Assembly (NCBI RefSeq): GCF_900106765.1
Contig: NZ_FNNG01000005.1
Location: 123,431 to 187,430 of the forward strand
From: Tepidimicrobium xylanilyticum
GTDB taxonomy: Bacteria; Bacillota; Clostridia; Tissierellales; Tepidimicrobiaceae
Direction of reading: 5' to 3'
Length of the DNA stretch: 64,000 nt
Positions 36,662 to 46,169 of the stretch are shown here, piece by piece; the stretch's first letter is position 1, and every line of letters begins with the position of its first letter. The position numbers and the translations under genes are program-made. Below the pieces are notes generated by a model. That model was not told the DNA's origin. It ran no database searches and worked only from the letters and a program-made list of their open reading frames with translations.

Positions 36662-39007
36662 ATGTTAAAGCAGGAATATGTTTTAAGTAAAGGGAAAAAA
36701 CGATGCAGGATCAGTGCATTTAGTTGGGATTGGGTTTTATATTTTGTATTAGCTTTTTTTATTAGTAGAGCAAATATAATAGACAAGCTTACTCCTTTTG
36801 GTTTAGCATTCATAGCAGCTAATACTTTAATTGGAAAGAGTAATATCGGCATTTTACTATCTTCTATATTGGGGATACTTACTTATCATGGTTTCCAAGG
36901 AATGGATTATATAGTTGGAATGTTGATTATATGGATATCATTTAACCGCTTTAAATCGATTCGAGGGCTTTCAATACTTAAGTCATCATTTTTAGCTAGT
37001 AGTTTATCTGTGTTGGTCAAGCTATTCTACCAATTGATATTTGATAGATTATTTTTCTATGACCTATTTATTATTGTCTTTGAGGGAATAGCCATATTTA
37101 CTTTGACCTATGTTTTTCTGTATAGTTTGTCTTATGATAAAAGCAGTAGGATTTATAATAATGAAAGGATTATATCTACTTTTATTATGGTAGCTTTAGT
37201 ACTTTCTGGGCTTCATAATATTATTGTTTTTGGTATTTCAATTAAGAATATTGTCAGTATATTATTTATACTTTTTTCTGGATATCGAGAAGGGGCTTTG
37301 ATTGGGGGAACTGTAGGAATAGTTTTGGGTATGGTTTCCCATATATCCCAGCCAGAGATGCCATTTTTGCTTGCTATATATGGACTTTCTGGTTTATTAG
37401 CAGGAGTATTTAAGGATTTGGGGAAGATAGGTTCCGTACTTGGATTTCTACTTGGCAATGGAATAATATCCTTTTATATAAATGGGTTTGGAATAAGTTT
37501 TCTAAACATAAAAGAATTAGTTGGAGGAGTTGTTCTATTCATTATATCCTTTAATTTTTTGGATGGCTATTTGGGTAATGAAATGAGATTAATTGGTAAA
37601 AGAGCTAAGGAAAAAACCTATTCCAGTAAAAAAGATGAAATGGCAGCAAGAAGGTTAAATGAAATTTCCCAAGTATTTAGAGAATTAGGGCAAACCTTCC
37701 AGGATTCAGTGAATTTAGGAGGATATAATGTAAATGAAATTTACGAGATTATAGACCAAGTGGCTAATTCAATTTGCTCAAGTTGTGGTATGAGAAAATT
37801 TTGTTGGGAAGAGGGTTTTTACACTACCTATAATTCCATGTTTAAAATAGCAATTTTGCTGGAAGATAGAGTGCCTTTAAAAGAGGAAAATTTGCCCCAG
37901 TTGATTAAGGATTATTGTATAAGTAGAGGAGAGGTAATAGATAAGATAAGCACATATTTCAACAATTATAAACTAAACAGAATATGGAAAGATAAAATAA
38001 TGGAAAACAGGTTATTAGTTTCAGAACAGTTGAAAGGTGTTGCAGACATAATGGAGGATATGGCTAAAGAAATTTATATTAATCCAATATTTAAAGAGGA
38101 CATGGAGGATACTATATTTACCTGCTTAAAAGATAATGGAGTAAACGTTAAGGAAGTGGTAGTAGCAGAATTAGAGAATAAGGATATAGAAGTCTATATA
38201 GAAGTGGACAAGGCCTATAAAAAGGAAAATAGTTTGGAAAATATAAGAAGGATTGTTTCAAACTCTTTAGGGATTCCCTTAAAAGGGGAGTATAGCATAG
38301 GTCAAAATAAAAAGGATAGGCAAAGATTGAAATTGATAAAGAGTAATAGATATAGTGCCATTACAGAGGTGGCTTCAAGAACTAATGAGAATAATAATAT
38401 TTCCGGAGATAATTATACCTTTGGAGAAAATAAAAACAGCTATTTTGTAGCCCTAAGCGATGGAATGGGGGCAGGGAGAAAAGCCAATAATGAAAGCAGA
38501 ATAGCCATCAATCTATTAGAGAAGTTTTTAGAAGCAAAATTTGATAAGGAACTGGCCTTAAAGACTATAAATTCCATATTAATGTTGAAATCTAATGATG
38601 AAGTATTTACTACCTTTGATATTTCCTTAATAGATTTATATACTGGTAAACTGCAGATAATAAAGACTGGGGCACCTGCAACCTTTATTAGAAGAAAGAA
38701 TAGAGTAGATATAATAAACAGCAAATCATTGCCAGTAGGGATTCTAAAAGACATCGATTTTAATGTATATGAAGGCTATTTAGATGATGGCGATGTTATC
38801 ATTATGATGTCTGATGGGGTATTAGAAGCTAATGAGGTTGTTGATGATGTGGAAATATGGATGAGGGATGTAATTGCTGGAATTAACAGTTTAAATCCAA
38901 AGAAGATTACGGAAGAAATAATAAGAGCTGCAGAAGAAGCCAGTGGTGGTAAAATTAAAGACGATATGACCTTATTGGTGACCAAGTTTTGGAAGACGGT
39001 AGAATAA
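36662..39007 (+). CDS. spoIIE: Stage II sporulation protein E (membrane PP2C phosphatase)
   Basis: The 781-residue protein has about ten membrane segments in residues 25-320, a central regulatory domain that assembles with FtsZ, and a C-terminal PP2C phosphatase (SDGMGAGRKANNES, FDISLIDLYTGKL, IIMMSDGVLEAN). It dephosphorylates SpoIIAA to release sigma-F in the forespore. A CSSCGMRKFCWEEGF Cys cluster is seen near residue 380. The promoter looks Spo0A-dependent. Confidence 0.97.
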   Translation: MLKQEYVLSKGKKRCRISAFSWDWVLYFVLAFFISRANIIDKLTPFGLAFIAANTLIGKSNIGILLSSILGILTYHGFQGMDYIVGMLIIWISFNRFKSIRGLSILKSSFLASSLSVLVKLFYQLIFDRLFFYDLFIIVFEGIAIFTLTYVFLYSLSYDKSSRIYNNERIISTFIMVALVLSGLHNIIVFGISIKNIVSILFILFSGYREGALIGGTVGIVLGMVSHISQPEMPFLLAIYGLSGLLAGVFKDLGKIGSVLGFLLGNGIISFYINGFGISFLNIKELVGGVVLFIISFNFLDGYLGNEMRLIGKRAKEKTYSSKKDEMAARRLNEISQVFRELGQTFQDSVNLGGYNVNEIYEIIDQVANSICSSCGMRKFCWEEGFYTTYNSMFKIAILLEDRVPLKEENLPQLIKDYCISRGEVIDKISTYFNNYKLNRIWKDKIMENRLLVSEQLKGVADIMEDMAKEIYINPIFKEDMEDTIFTCLKDNGVNVKEVVVAELENKDIEVYIEVDKAYKKENSLENIRRIVSNSLGIPLKGEYSIGQNKKDRQRLKLIKSNRYSAITEVASRTNENNNISGDNYTFGENKNSYFVALSDGMGAGRKANNESRIAINLLEKFLEAKFDKELALKTINSILMLKSNDEVFTTFDISLIDLYTGKLQIIKTGAPATFIRRKNRVDIINSKSLPVGILKDIDFNVYEGYLDDGDVIIMMSDGVLEANEVVDDVEIWMRDVIAGINSLNPKKITEEIIRAAEEASGGKIKDDMTLLVTKFWKTVE

Positions 39008-39067
39008 ATGGTATATATTTTATAAAAGTGTCAATAATCCATATAAAACAATTGAGGAGGTAAACCT

Positions 39068-39757
39068 ATGTTAAATCAAATAATAGTAGTATCTGATGGC
39101 CAATCTAATGTGGGACCAGAGCCATCCAGCATTGCTGAATTGGCCTTAAACAAAGGAATTAGAGTAAATACTATAGGGATTATTGACAGCCAAAAGGATA
39201 AAAGTTCTATTAGGGAACTAGAGGACATTGCTGAAAAGGGTGGAGGAATATGTGAATTAACTACTTTAGAAAACCTTTCATTAGCACTAAGCAGGGTTAC
39301 TATGACTTCTGTTTATACAACCATTGAAGAAGTCGTAAAAAAGGAATTGAAATCTATTTCAAACACCGATATATATGATATAAACCCTGCTGAAAGGAAT
39401 AAAATCATAGATATGATAGATAAGATAAGCAATGAAATTTCTTTAAAGTGTTTAATACTATTGGATGCTAGTGGGAGTATGAAGAATAAAATGGATATAG
39501 CCAGAAAAAGCGTATTAGAATTGTTGCTATTCCTTCAAGAAAGAAAAGGAGAAAATCAGATAGGATTAATCGTATATCCGGGGGAAGATGGATACTATCA
39601 GCTATTGTCCGATTTCACCCAGAATATAGATGAATTGAAAGAGAATATGGTGAAAATCCACACTGGAGGGACTACCCCTACGGGCTATGCTCTTGAGGGT
39701 GCCATAAAGATGTTTAATAAAGAAGAAGACTCTGTCATCAATGAATACATAGTTTAG
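39068..39757 (+). CDS. yabS: VWA-domain protein YabS
   Basis: The 229-residue protein starts with what looks like the second half of a von Willebrand A fold (QIIVVSDGQSN) and then holds a fuller VWA domain with a MIDAS site (LILLDASGSMKNK, and the Thr in GGTTPTGYAL). B. subtilis YabS has the same architecture and similar length, so this is not a truncation. The function is unknown; it pairs with the kinase gene that follows. Confidence 0.9.
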   Translation: MLNQIIVVSDGQSNVGPEPSSIAELALNKGIRVNTIGIIDSQKDKSSIRELEDIAEKGGGICELTTLENLSLALSRVTMTSVYTTIEEVVKKELKSISNTDIYDINPAERNKIIDMIDKISNEISLKCLILLDASGSMKNKMDIARKSVLELLLFLQERKGENQIGLIVYPGEDGYYQLLSDFTQNIDELKENMVKIHTGGTTPTGYALEGAIKMFNKEEDSVINEYIV

Positions 39758-39765
39758 GTGGTTTA

Positions 39766-40617
39766 ATGGTAATAGTAGGGAAATGGAATAAAAACAGATA
39801 TAAGGTTATAGAATTAATAGGGAAGGGCAGTTTTGGTAAAGTATTTAAGGTTTTAGATGATAAGGGGCATATTAAAGCTGTTAAAATATCTAAAGACCTA
39901 TTATCTATAACTAATGAATATAATTCAATGATTGGACTAAGCGTATTTTCCTTTGTGCCTAAAGTTTATGATTTTGATGATTTTGTTCTTCAGGAGAAAG
40001 CCTACCATTTTATAGTGATGGATTATATAGAAGGCAATAATCTAAAAGAAATTGTGAGCAGGAGTAAACTGGAACCTAAAAGGGCATTTAAAATTGGGAA
40101 GGTTTTAACAGATATTATGTATGTAATCTATAGATTAGGATATAAATATACAGATATTAAGTTGGATAATATAATAATTGACGGGAAAGGAAAACTGTAT
40201 TTTGTTGACTTTGGCAGTTTAACTCGGAGGGATATGCCCACCAAAGAATATACTCCAACTTATAATATTGGCTCTTGGGGGATGGAAAATGGCGATATTA
40301 AAAAGAGTATTTTTTTTAGCATAACCATGGTTATGGTTTCTTTAATAGGAGGAAAAGAATTCAATCCTTTGGTTTTGAATTTAGAGGAAGTTATAGATAA
40401 GGTACAGAAATTTCCTTTAAATAGAAGAGAAAAACGGTTATTAATAGATGGGCTAAAGGGGAAATATGTGGAGTTTAATGAGTATTTAAGCTCATTAAAC
40501 TCACTTATAGAGGTAAAGGATAATGGCTTGGATAAAATTGACTATCTGCTCATAGCTAGTATAGTCAGTTTTGTTTTTGTTACTATTTTTGGGGTAAAAT
40601 CTATTTTAAGTTGGTGA
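39766..40617 (+). CDS. yabT: YabT-like membrane-anchored Ser/Thr protein kinase
   Basis: The 283-residue Hanks-type kinase has the glycine loop (IGKGSFGKV), the ATP-binding Lys (IKAVKIS), a catalytic loop YTDIKLDN and VDFGS for the DFG motif. A single C-terminal membrane helix (about 259-280) anchors it. The HRD motif is YTD, so this is a non-RD kinase that keeps the essential Asp. B. subtilis YabT is a sporulation kinase activated by DNA. Confidence 0.9.
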   Translation: MVIVGKWNKNRYKVIELIGKGSFGKVFKVLDDKGHIKAVKISKDLLSITNEYNSMIGLSVFSFVPKVYDFDDFVLQEKAYHFIVMDYIEGNNLKEIVSRSKLEPKRAFKIGKVLTDIMYVIYRLGYKYTDIKLDNIIIDGKGKLYFVDFGSLTRRDMPTKEYTPTYNIGSWGMENGDIKKSIFFSITMVMVSLIGGKEFNPLVLNLEEVIDKVQKFPLNRREKRLLIDGLKGKYVEFNEYLSSLNSLIEVKDNGLDKIDYLLIASIVSFVFVTIFGVKSILSW

Positions 40618-40650
40618 CATCATCATGTATAATATATATAGGTGATATTT

Positions 40651-42033
40651 GTGAAGGCTAAAGTTTTGGAAGTTATAAGGAAATTCAATCTTATCGAACC
40701 TAAGGACAATATTGTAGTTGGGGTTTCTGGTGGGCCCGATTCTATGGCCCTCTTATACATTTTATTGGAGATAAGCAGGGAAATTGAATTTAACATTTTT
40801 ATAGCCCACTTAAACCACGGTGTAAGAGGAAAAGAAGCTTTAGAGGATGAGAAATTTGTAGAAAATCTAGCTAAGAACTTAAATTTACCCTTTTATTCTA
40901 AGAGAGTAAACATGGATGAATATGCGAGGAAAAAGGGAATGTCTTCTGAAGAAGCGGGAAGAACTTTACGCTATGGTTTTTTTCGTGAAATATTAAAACA
41001 AATAGGTGGAGGAAAAATTGCAGTTGCCCATAATAAGAATGATCAAGCGGAGACTCTATTGATGAGATTCTTTAGAGGTACTGGTATTGATGGATTAAAG
41101 GGAATGGAATATAAAAATGGGGATATAATAAGGCCTATTTTGGGTATAGATAGAGTTGAAATAGAAAAGTATCTAAAAGATAGAAATATTGAGGCTAGAT
41201 TGGACAAGACCAATTTAGAGCCTGTATATAATAGAAATAGGATAAGATTAGAGCTAATTCCATATATTGAAAAGCATTTTAACCCAAATATTGTAGATAC
41301 TCTTTGGAGGGCTTCCGATTTATTTACAGTAGATAGTAATTTTTTAGAAAAACATTCTGATGTAGCCTACAAGAGGGTAGTTAAGAAAAGGGGAAATGAA
41401 AGTATAGTATTGGATGGGCGTTTATTCGTTAAAGAAGATATAAGCATGCAGTTAAGGATTATTAGGAATTGTATTTATGAGGTAAATGGAAGTCTCCAAG
41501 GGTTTACCAATAGGCATATTTTAGATGTATTAAATCTATTTTTGGAAGGGAAGACAGGAAAGGAAATCCATTTACTTTACAATATTATTGCTAAGACGAG
41601 CTATGATGATTATATTATAGAAAAGGGGAAAGGACATCGGTTGCAAGATTTTGAAGTTGAACTGCCCTTTGATGGAGTTACCTATATAGATCAACTTGAT
41701 ATTAAGGTGGTTACAAAAGTATTTTCTAAGGAAAATGTAAAAATAAATGTAAATGAAAGGTTCAAAAAATACTTTGATTATGATAAAATAGAAGGAAATT
41801 TGTATATTAGGAATAAAAGGGATGGGGATCGATTTGTACCTTATGGAATGTTAGGGAGCAAAAAGGTAAAGGACTTTTTTATTGATGAGAAGATTCCAAA
41901 GGAAAGCAGGGATAGGATACCCATAATAACCGATGATAATAATATACTGTGGATAGTAGGTTATAGAACTAGCAATATATTCAAAATAACGGCTGATACT
42001 AAAAGGATTTTAATGATAGAGATATTTCATTGA
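40651..42033 (+). CDS. tilS: tRNA(Ile)-lysidine synthase
   Basis: The 460-residue ATP-dependent enzyme converts C34 of tRNA-Ile(CAU) to lysidine, so that AUA is read as isoleucine. The PP-loop is GVSGGPDSMALL at about residue 24; HLNHGVRG and AHNKNDQAET follow; the C-terminal domain binds tRNA. The start is GTG 40651, after AGGTGAT. This organism uses AUA heavily, so the enzyme should be essential. Confidence 0.96.
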   Translation: MKAKVLEVIRKFNLIEPKDNIVVGVSGGPDSMALLYILLEISREIEFNIFIAHLNHGVRGKEALEDEKFVENLAKNLNLPFYSKRVNMDEYARKKGMSSEEAGRTLRYGFFREILKQIGGGKIAVAHNKNDQAETLLMRFFRGTGIDGLKGMEYKNGDIIRPILGIDRVEIEKYLKDRNIEARLDKTNLEPVYNRNRIRLELIPYIEKHFNPNIVDTLWRASDLFTVDSNFLEKHSDVAYKRVVKKRGNESIVLDGRLFVKEDISMQLRIIRNCIYEVNGSLQGFTNRHILDVLNLFLEGKTGKEIHLLYNIIAKTSYDDYIIEKGKGHRLQDFEVELPFDGVTYIDQLDIKVVTKVFSKENVKINVNERFKKYFDYDKIEGNLYIRNKRDGDRFVPYGMLGSKKVKDFFIDEKIPKESRDRIPIITDDNNILWIVGYRTSNIFKITADTKRILMIEIFH

Positions 42034-42064
42034 TTTAAAAAGATTATTTTTAAGGAGGAAGAAA

Positions 42065-42625
42065 ATGAAAAATATTATCAAGGAAATATTACTGACTGAA
42101 GACCAGATTACAGCTAGGATAAAAGAATTAGGAAGAATGATTACAGAAGATTATAAGGGAAAAAATCTAATGCTGGTTGGCATATTAAAAGGTGCTGTTA
42201 TTTTTATGGCTGAACTAGCTAAAAATATTGATATGCCAGTTTTAATGGATTTTATGGCGGTATCTAGTTATGGTAAGTCCTCTACTTCTACTGGAATAGT
42301 AAGGATAGTTAAGGATTTGGACTGCAGCGTAGAGGATAAAGACATTTTAATTGTAGAAGATATCATAGATACAGGTCTTACACTATCGTATTTAACTGAT
42401 AATTTGAAAAAGAGAAGGGCAAAAAGTGTAAAAATAGTAACCCTTTTAGACAAACCCGAACGAAGAAAAACTGAAGTTCCAGTAGATTATATAGGTTTTA
42501 AAATCCCAGATGAATTTGTAGTAGGTTATGGTCTTGATTATGCTGAGCAATATAGGAATCTACCTTATGTAGCAGCGCTAAAAGAGGGAGTTTATTCGAG
42601 CAAAACTGACAATGTTGTTTTTTAG
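42065..42625 (+). CDS. hpt: Hypoxanthine phosphoribosyltransferase
   Basis: The 186-residue purine-salvage enzyme has the PRPP loop VEDIIDTGLTL, the GILKGAVIFMAEL segment and a C-terminal VVGYGLDYAEQYRNLPY. It forms IMP (and probably GMP) from free bases. Order tilS-hpt-ftsH is highly conserved. Confidence 0.96.
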   Translation: MKNIIKEILLTEDQITARIKELGRMITEDYKGKNLMLVGILKGAVIFMAELAKNIDMPVLMDFMAVSSYGKSSTSTGIVRIVKDLDCSVEDKDILIVEDIIDTGLTLSYLTDNLKKRRAKSVKIVTLLDKPERRKTEVPVDYIGFKIPDEFVVGYGLDYAEQYRNLPYVAALKEGVYSSKTDNVVF

Positions 42626-42643
42626 AAGAAAATATGTTATAAT
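42615..42643 (+). promoter_or_regulatory. Promoter of ftsH
   Basis: TTGTTT (42615-42620), 17 nt and a perfect TATAAT (42638-42643) overlap the end of hpt. Confidence 0.6.
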
Positions 42644-42686
42644 CAAGGAATGTAATTTTGACATAAGTTAGAAGGGAGGACTTGGA

Positions 42687-44498
42687 TTGAGAAATTTTTT
42701 TAGAGGAACAAGTCTCTATTTGCTTCTACTGATCATAATAATTTTTGTAGTTAGTATGATTGGAAAAGATGTGGAGCAAATTAAGGAAATTGATGTAACC
42801 GAGTTAATAATAAGATTGGAAAATAATGAAGTAGATAATATAAAAATAATTGGAGATACCGTAAAAGGTAGATTTATAGATGGAACCCAATTTTCTGTAT
42901 TATTACCGGAGCAAATGAAAAATACGTTTTATACAGATTATTTGAAGGAAAAAGTCGATTCAAATCAAATAAGCTTATCAGCAGAGGCAGAACCATCTGA
43001 GCCATGGTTTATCGCTGCATTGCCTACCATTTTTATGGTATTAATCGTACTAGCCTTTTGGTTTGTATTTATGCAACAATCCCAAGGCGGAGGCAACAGG
43101 GTAATGTCCTTTGGGAAAAGCAGAGCTAGATTGCATAAGGATGATGATGCTAATAAGGTGACCTTTAATGATGTAGCAGGTTTGGAAGAGGAAAAAGAAG
43201 AACTTCAAGAGATAGTAGATTTTCTGAAAAATCCAAGAAAGTACATTGAAATAGGTGCCAGAATCCCTAAAGGGGTTTTATTAGTAGGGCCACCTGGAAC
43301 TGGGAAAACCTATTTAAGTAAAGCGGTAGCAGGAGAGGCAGGAGTACCCTTCTTTAGCATCTCTGGTTCTGACTTTGTTGAAATGTTTGTAGGAGTTGGA
43401 GCTAGCAGAGTAAGGGATTTATTTGAACAAGCCAAAAAAAATGCCCCTTGCATTGTTTTCATAGATGAGATTGATGCAGTTGGAAGGAGAAGAGGTGCAG
43501 GATTAGGAGGGGGCCATGACGAAAGGGAACAAACCTTAAATCAATTGCTTGTAGAAATGGATGGGTTTGGTACTAACGAAGGAATAATAGTTATGGCTGC
43601 AACTAATAGGCCAGATATATTAGACCCTGCAATCCTCAGACCTGGTAGATTTGATAGGAGAATTTATGTAGGTTTACCAGATGTAAAAGCTAGAGAAGAA
43701 ATATTGAAAATTCATACTAGAAATAAACCTTTAGATGATGATGTGGACTTGAAAGTTGTAGCTAAAAGGACTCCAGGATTTTCTCCAGCTGATTTGGAGA
43801 ACTTAACTAATGAAGCGGCCTTATTAACAGCAAGAAGAAATCTAAAGAAAATCCCTATGGAAATTATAAACGAAGCTTCTATTAAGGTAGTAGCCGGACC
43901 AGAAAAGAAGAGCAAGGTAATTAGTGAAGAGGAAAAAAGGCTTACAGCTTATCATGAAGCAGGGCATGCCGTTACATCGAGGTTGTTGCCAAATGCGGAT
44001 CCAGTTCACATGGTAACCATAATTCCAAGAGGTATGGCTGGCGGATTTACAGCCTATTTACCAGAAGAAGATAGATACTTTATGACTAAAAGCCAAATGG
44101 AAGATGAGTTGGTGAGTCTATTAGGTGGTAGAGTAGCAGAAGCTTTAGTATTAGGAGATATAAGTACTGGGGCTCAAAACGATATTGAAAGAGCAACTAA
44201 ATTAGCAAGGAAGATGGTAACCCATTATGGTATGAGCAGCAACTTAGGACCAATGACTTATGGAACTGATGATGAAGAAGTATTTGTAGGAAGAGACTTT
44301 GGAAGGACAAGAAATTATAGCGAGGAAGTGGCTGCGGCCATAGATAGAGAGATGAGAAGCCTAATAGATAAAGCATATAATAAAGCTGAAGAGTTGTTAA
44401 AAGCAAATATAAATAAACTCCATAGAGTAGCAGAAGCTTTACTTGAAAAGGAAACTCTTGATAGTAAAGAATTTGAAGAGGTATTTCAAGGAGCATAA
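42687..44498 (+). CDS. ftsH: ATP-dependent zinc metalloprotease FtsH
   Basis: The 603-residue membrane protease has two N-terminal membrane helices (about 5-22 and 108-128). It also has the AAA domain ([18 protein letters not shown], second region of homology [18 protein letters not shown]) and the zinc-protease domain (HEAGH). It degrades misfolded and regulatory proteins as a hexamer. The start is TTG after AAGGGAGG. Confidence 0.97.
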   Translation: MRNFFRGTSLYLLLLIIIIFVVSMIGKDVEQIKEIDVTELIIRLENNEVDNIKIIGDTVKGRFIDGTQFSVLLPEQMKNTFYTDYLKEKVDSNQISLSAEAEPSEPWFIAALPTIFMVLIVLAFWFVFMQQSQGGGNRVMSFGKSRARLHKDDDANKVTFNDVAGLEEEKEELQEIVDFLKNPRKYIEIGARIPKGVLLVGPPGTGKTYLSKAVAGEAGVPFFSISGSDFVEMFVGVGASRVRDLFEQAKKNAPCIVFIDEIDAVGRRRGAGLGGGHDEREQTLNQLLVEMDGFGTNEGIIVMAATNRPDILDPAILRPGRFDRRIYVGLPDVKAREEILKIHTRNKPLDDDVDLKVVAKRTPGFSPADLENLTNEAALLTARRNLKKIPMEIINEASIKVVAGPEKKSKVISEEEKRLTAYHEAGHAVTSRLLPNADPVHMVTIIPRGMAGGFTAYLPEEDRYFMTKSQMEDELVSLLGGRVAEALVLGDISTGAQNDIERATKLARKMVTHYGMSSNLGPMTYGTDDEEVFVGRDFGRTRNYSEEVAAAIDREMRSLIDKAYNKAEELLKANINKLHRVAEALLEKETLDSKEFEEVFQGA

Positions 44499-44524
44499 GG
44501 TAGCTAAACTTTAGCTACCTTTTT
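44498..44524 (+). terminator. Terminator after ftsH
   Basis: AGGTAGCTAA and TTAGCTACCT form a 10-bp hairpin at the ftsH stop codon, followed by TTTT. It closes the conserved sporulation/division block before the metabolic island. I see nothing between here and the promoter at 44626. Confidence 0.85.
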
Positions 44525-44625
44525 ATTCTGTGTTTTTTGAATAAGTGAGTGTTTCTAGTGTTAGTACATAATATATATAGTATAAGTAAAAGAAGAAATA
44601 AATTAAATATTTTGAAAATTAACTC

Positions 44626-44654
44626 TTGATAATTTTTTCTAAATATGGTATAAT
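44626..44654 (+). promoter_or_regulatory. Promoter of the symporter-aminotransferase-BKACE operon
   Basis: TTGATA (44626-44631), a 17-nt spacer and a perfect TATAAT (44649-44654). The transcript would start near 44661 and carry a leader of about 190 nt that includes the structured element at 44684-44783. Confidence 0.85.
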
Positions 44655-44683
44655 ACCAACAAATTTAAAATTTAAAGGATTTT

Positions 44684-44783
44684 AGTACTGCTTTATTTGT
44701 GACAACGAGGCTAATCCCAAGTTGTTTAGCAAATAAAACCCAGTATTAATGATTTTTAGTGTCATTAATACTGGGTTTTTTGT
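44684..44783 (+). promoter_or_regulatory. Riboswitch-like attenuator, copy 1 (unrecognised RNA)
   Basis: Between promoter and first gene, nested helices can be drawn. P0 is AGTACTG (44684-44690) with CAGTATT (44741-44747). P1 is TTTATTTG (44692-44699) with CAAATAAA (44730-44737). P2 is ACAAC (44702-44706) with GTTGT (44721-44725), closing the loop GAGGCTAATCCCAA. The 3' side of P0/P1 is also the left arm of an 18-bp terminator (44735-44752 with 44762-44779, then T6). P0 and the terminator exclude each other. A second copy with covarying stems lies at 48823-48915. Confidence 0.75.
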
Positions 44784-44852
44784 TACCTCAAAAGAAAGGA
44801 GGGTAGAGGGTTTAATATTATAAACATTAGTTAGGTTATAGGGGGTATTAGC

Positions 44853-46136
44853 GTGAGGAAAGCAAGGAAGCTTAAATTGTCTTATAAGATATTTATAGGC
44901 TTATTTTTGGGAATCATCGTAGGTGCAATTTTATCAGCAATAGGCAAGGACACGCCCTTTGTAGAAACTGTTGTACCTTGGCTTGGGTTATTGGGGGATT
45001 TATTCTTAAGGTTAATTCGGATGGTAGTAGTTCCACTAGTGTTATTTTCCATTACATCTGGTGTGGCAAATCTAAATGAGATTAAAAAGCTAAGGTCTGT
45101 AGGAATCAAGACCTTGATATTCTTCTTATTAACAGGCTTTTTATCAATAGGTACGGGAGTAGTAATGGCCAATATATTTAAGCCGGGAGCTGGGCTAAAT
45201 ATTGCTGAATTGAGCGCTGATGCAATAGAGATTCAAGAACTGCCAACGGTATTTGAGACCATCTTGGGTCTATTCCCAGCAAACATATTCGAGTCTTTAG
45301 TAGAAGGTGAAATGCTCCATATCATATCCTTTGCTATATTCGTTGGAGCTGCCCTATTACTTATGGGAGAAAGAGGGAAACCAATAGTTGATTTGGTGGA
45401 TAGATTGTCAGATATGATGTACAGAGTGGTGGATATCGTTATCCAATTTACGCCAATAGGGGTATTTGGGCTTATGGCTAAGGCTGTTACTGCCTTTGGA
45501 GTAGGGATTTTTGGACCTGTATTTAAATTCATATTGGTGGATTATGGGGCTAATATATTTACTATAGCAGTTTTTTATTCGCTTATTATATATTTCATAG
45601 GAAGGGTAAACCCCATCAAATTCTTCAAAAAGGCCTTTGAATCCTGGGCAATTGCCTTTAGTACCTGTAGTAGTGCTGCAGCTTTGCCGGTAGCCATGAA
45701 AAATGGTGTAAATGAAATGGGGATTCCAAAGGATACTGCAAGTTTCGTATTGCCTTTAGGAGCAACAGCTAATATGAATGGTACCGGAATTTATTTTGGA
45801 GTAATTGTATTATTTGCAGCCCAACTATATGGAATTGACATTTCAATATCCCAGCAGATTATGTTGGTGCTGACAGCCACTATGCTTTCAATTGGATGTG
45901 CCGCTGCACCACAGACAGGACTCATAATATCCATAGCCCTGCTTACAAATCTAGGAATACCCTTAGATGGAATAGCCTTAATTGCCGGAGTTTATAGGAT
46001 AGTAGATCAGATCCATACTTCTACCAATTCTATGGGGGATTTAGTAGTAGCAGTTGCTGTATCTTCAATGGAAGGGGATTTGGATAGAGAGCTATTAGAA
46101 TATGGAGGCATGTTTGCAACTAGTGAAGCTAAATAA
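44853..46136 (+). CDS. Dicarboxylate/amino acid:cation symporter (DAACS family)
   Basis: The 427-residue membrane protein has about eight helices plus hairpins. Family motifs are the serine-rich FSTCSSAAALP, the unwound ANMNGTGIY segment (NMDGT in glutamate carriers) and a TM8 with TNSMGD. It takes up acidic amino acids or dicarboxylates with Na+ or H+. It is first in an operon with an aminotransferase and BKACE, so its substrate is probably what they degrade. The start is GTG after AGGGGG. Confidence 0.93.
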   Translation: MRKARKLKLSYKIFIGLFLGIIVGAILSAIGKDTPFVETVVPWLGLLGDLFLRLIRMVVVPLVLFSITSGVANLNEIKKLRSVGIKTLIFFLLTGFLSIGTGVVMANIFKPGAGLNIAELSADAIEIQELPTVFETILGLFPANIFESLVEGEMLHIISFAIFVGAALLLMGERGKPIVDLVDRLSDMMYRVVDIVIQFTPIGVFGLMAKAVTAFGVGIFGPVFKFILVDYGANIFTIAVFYSLIIYFIGRVNPIKFFKKAFESWAIAFSTCSSAAALPVAMKNGVNEMGIPKDTASFVLPLGATANMNGTGIYFGVIVLFAAQLYGIDISISQQIMLVLTATMLSIGCAAAPQTGLIISIALLTNLGIPLDGIALIAGVYRIVDQIHTSTNSMGDLVVAVAVSSMEGDLDRELLEYGGMFATSEAK

Positions 46137-46169
46137 GTTAGTGGGATAGTTTAAAAAGGGGGAGTTATG

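Noticed and set aside
44684..44783. Copy 1 of the RNA element as a T-box or plain attenuator
   Set aside because: It lacks the T-box core (GGTGGTACCACG), as seen intact at tyrS. A simple terminator would not need the covarying stems and conserved loop seen in both copies.
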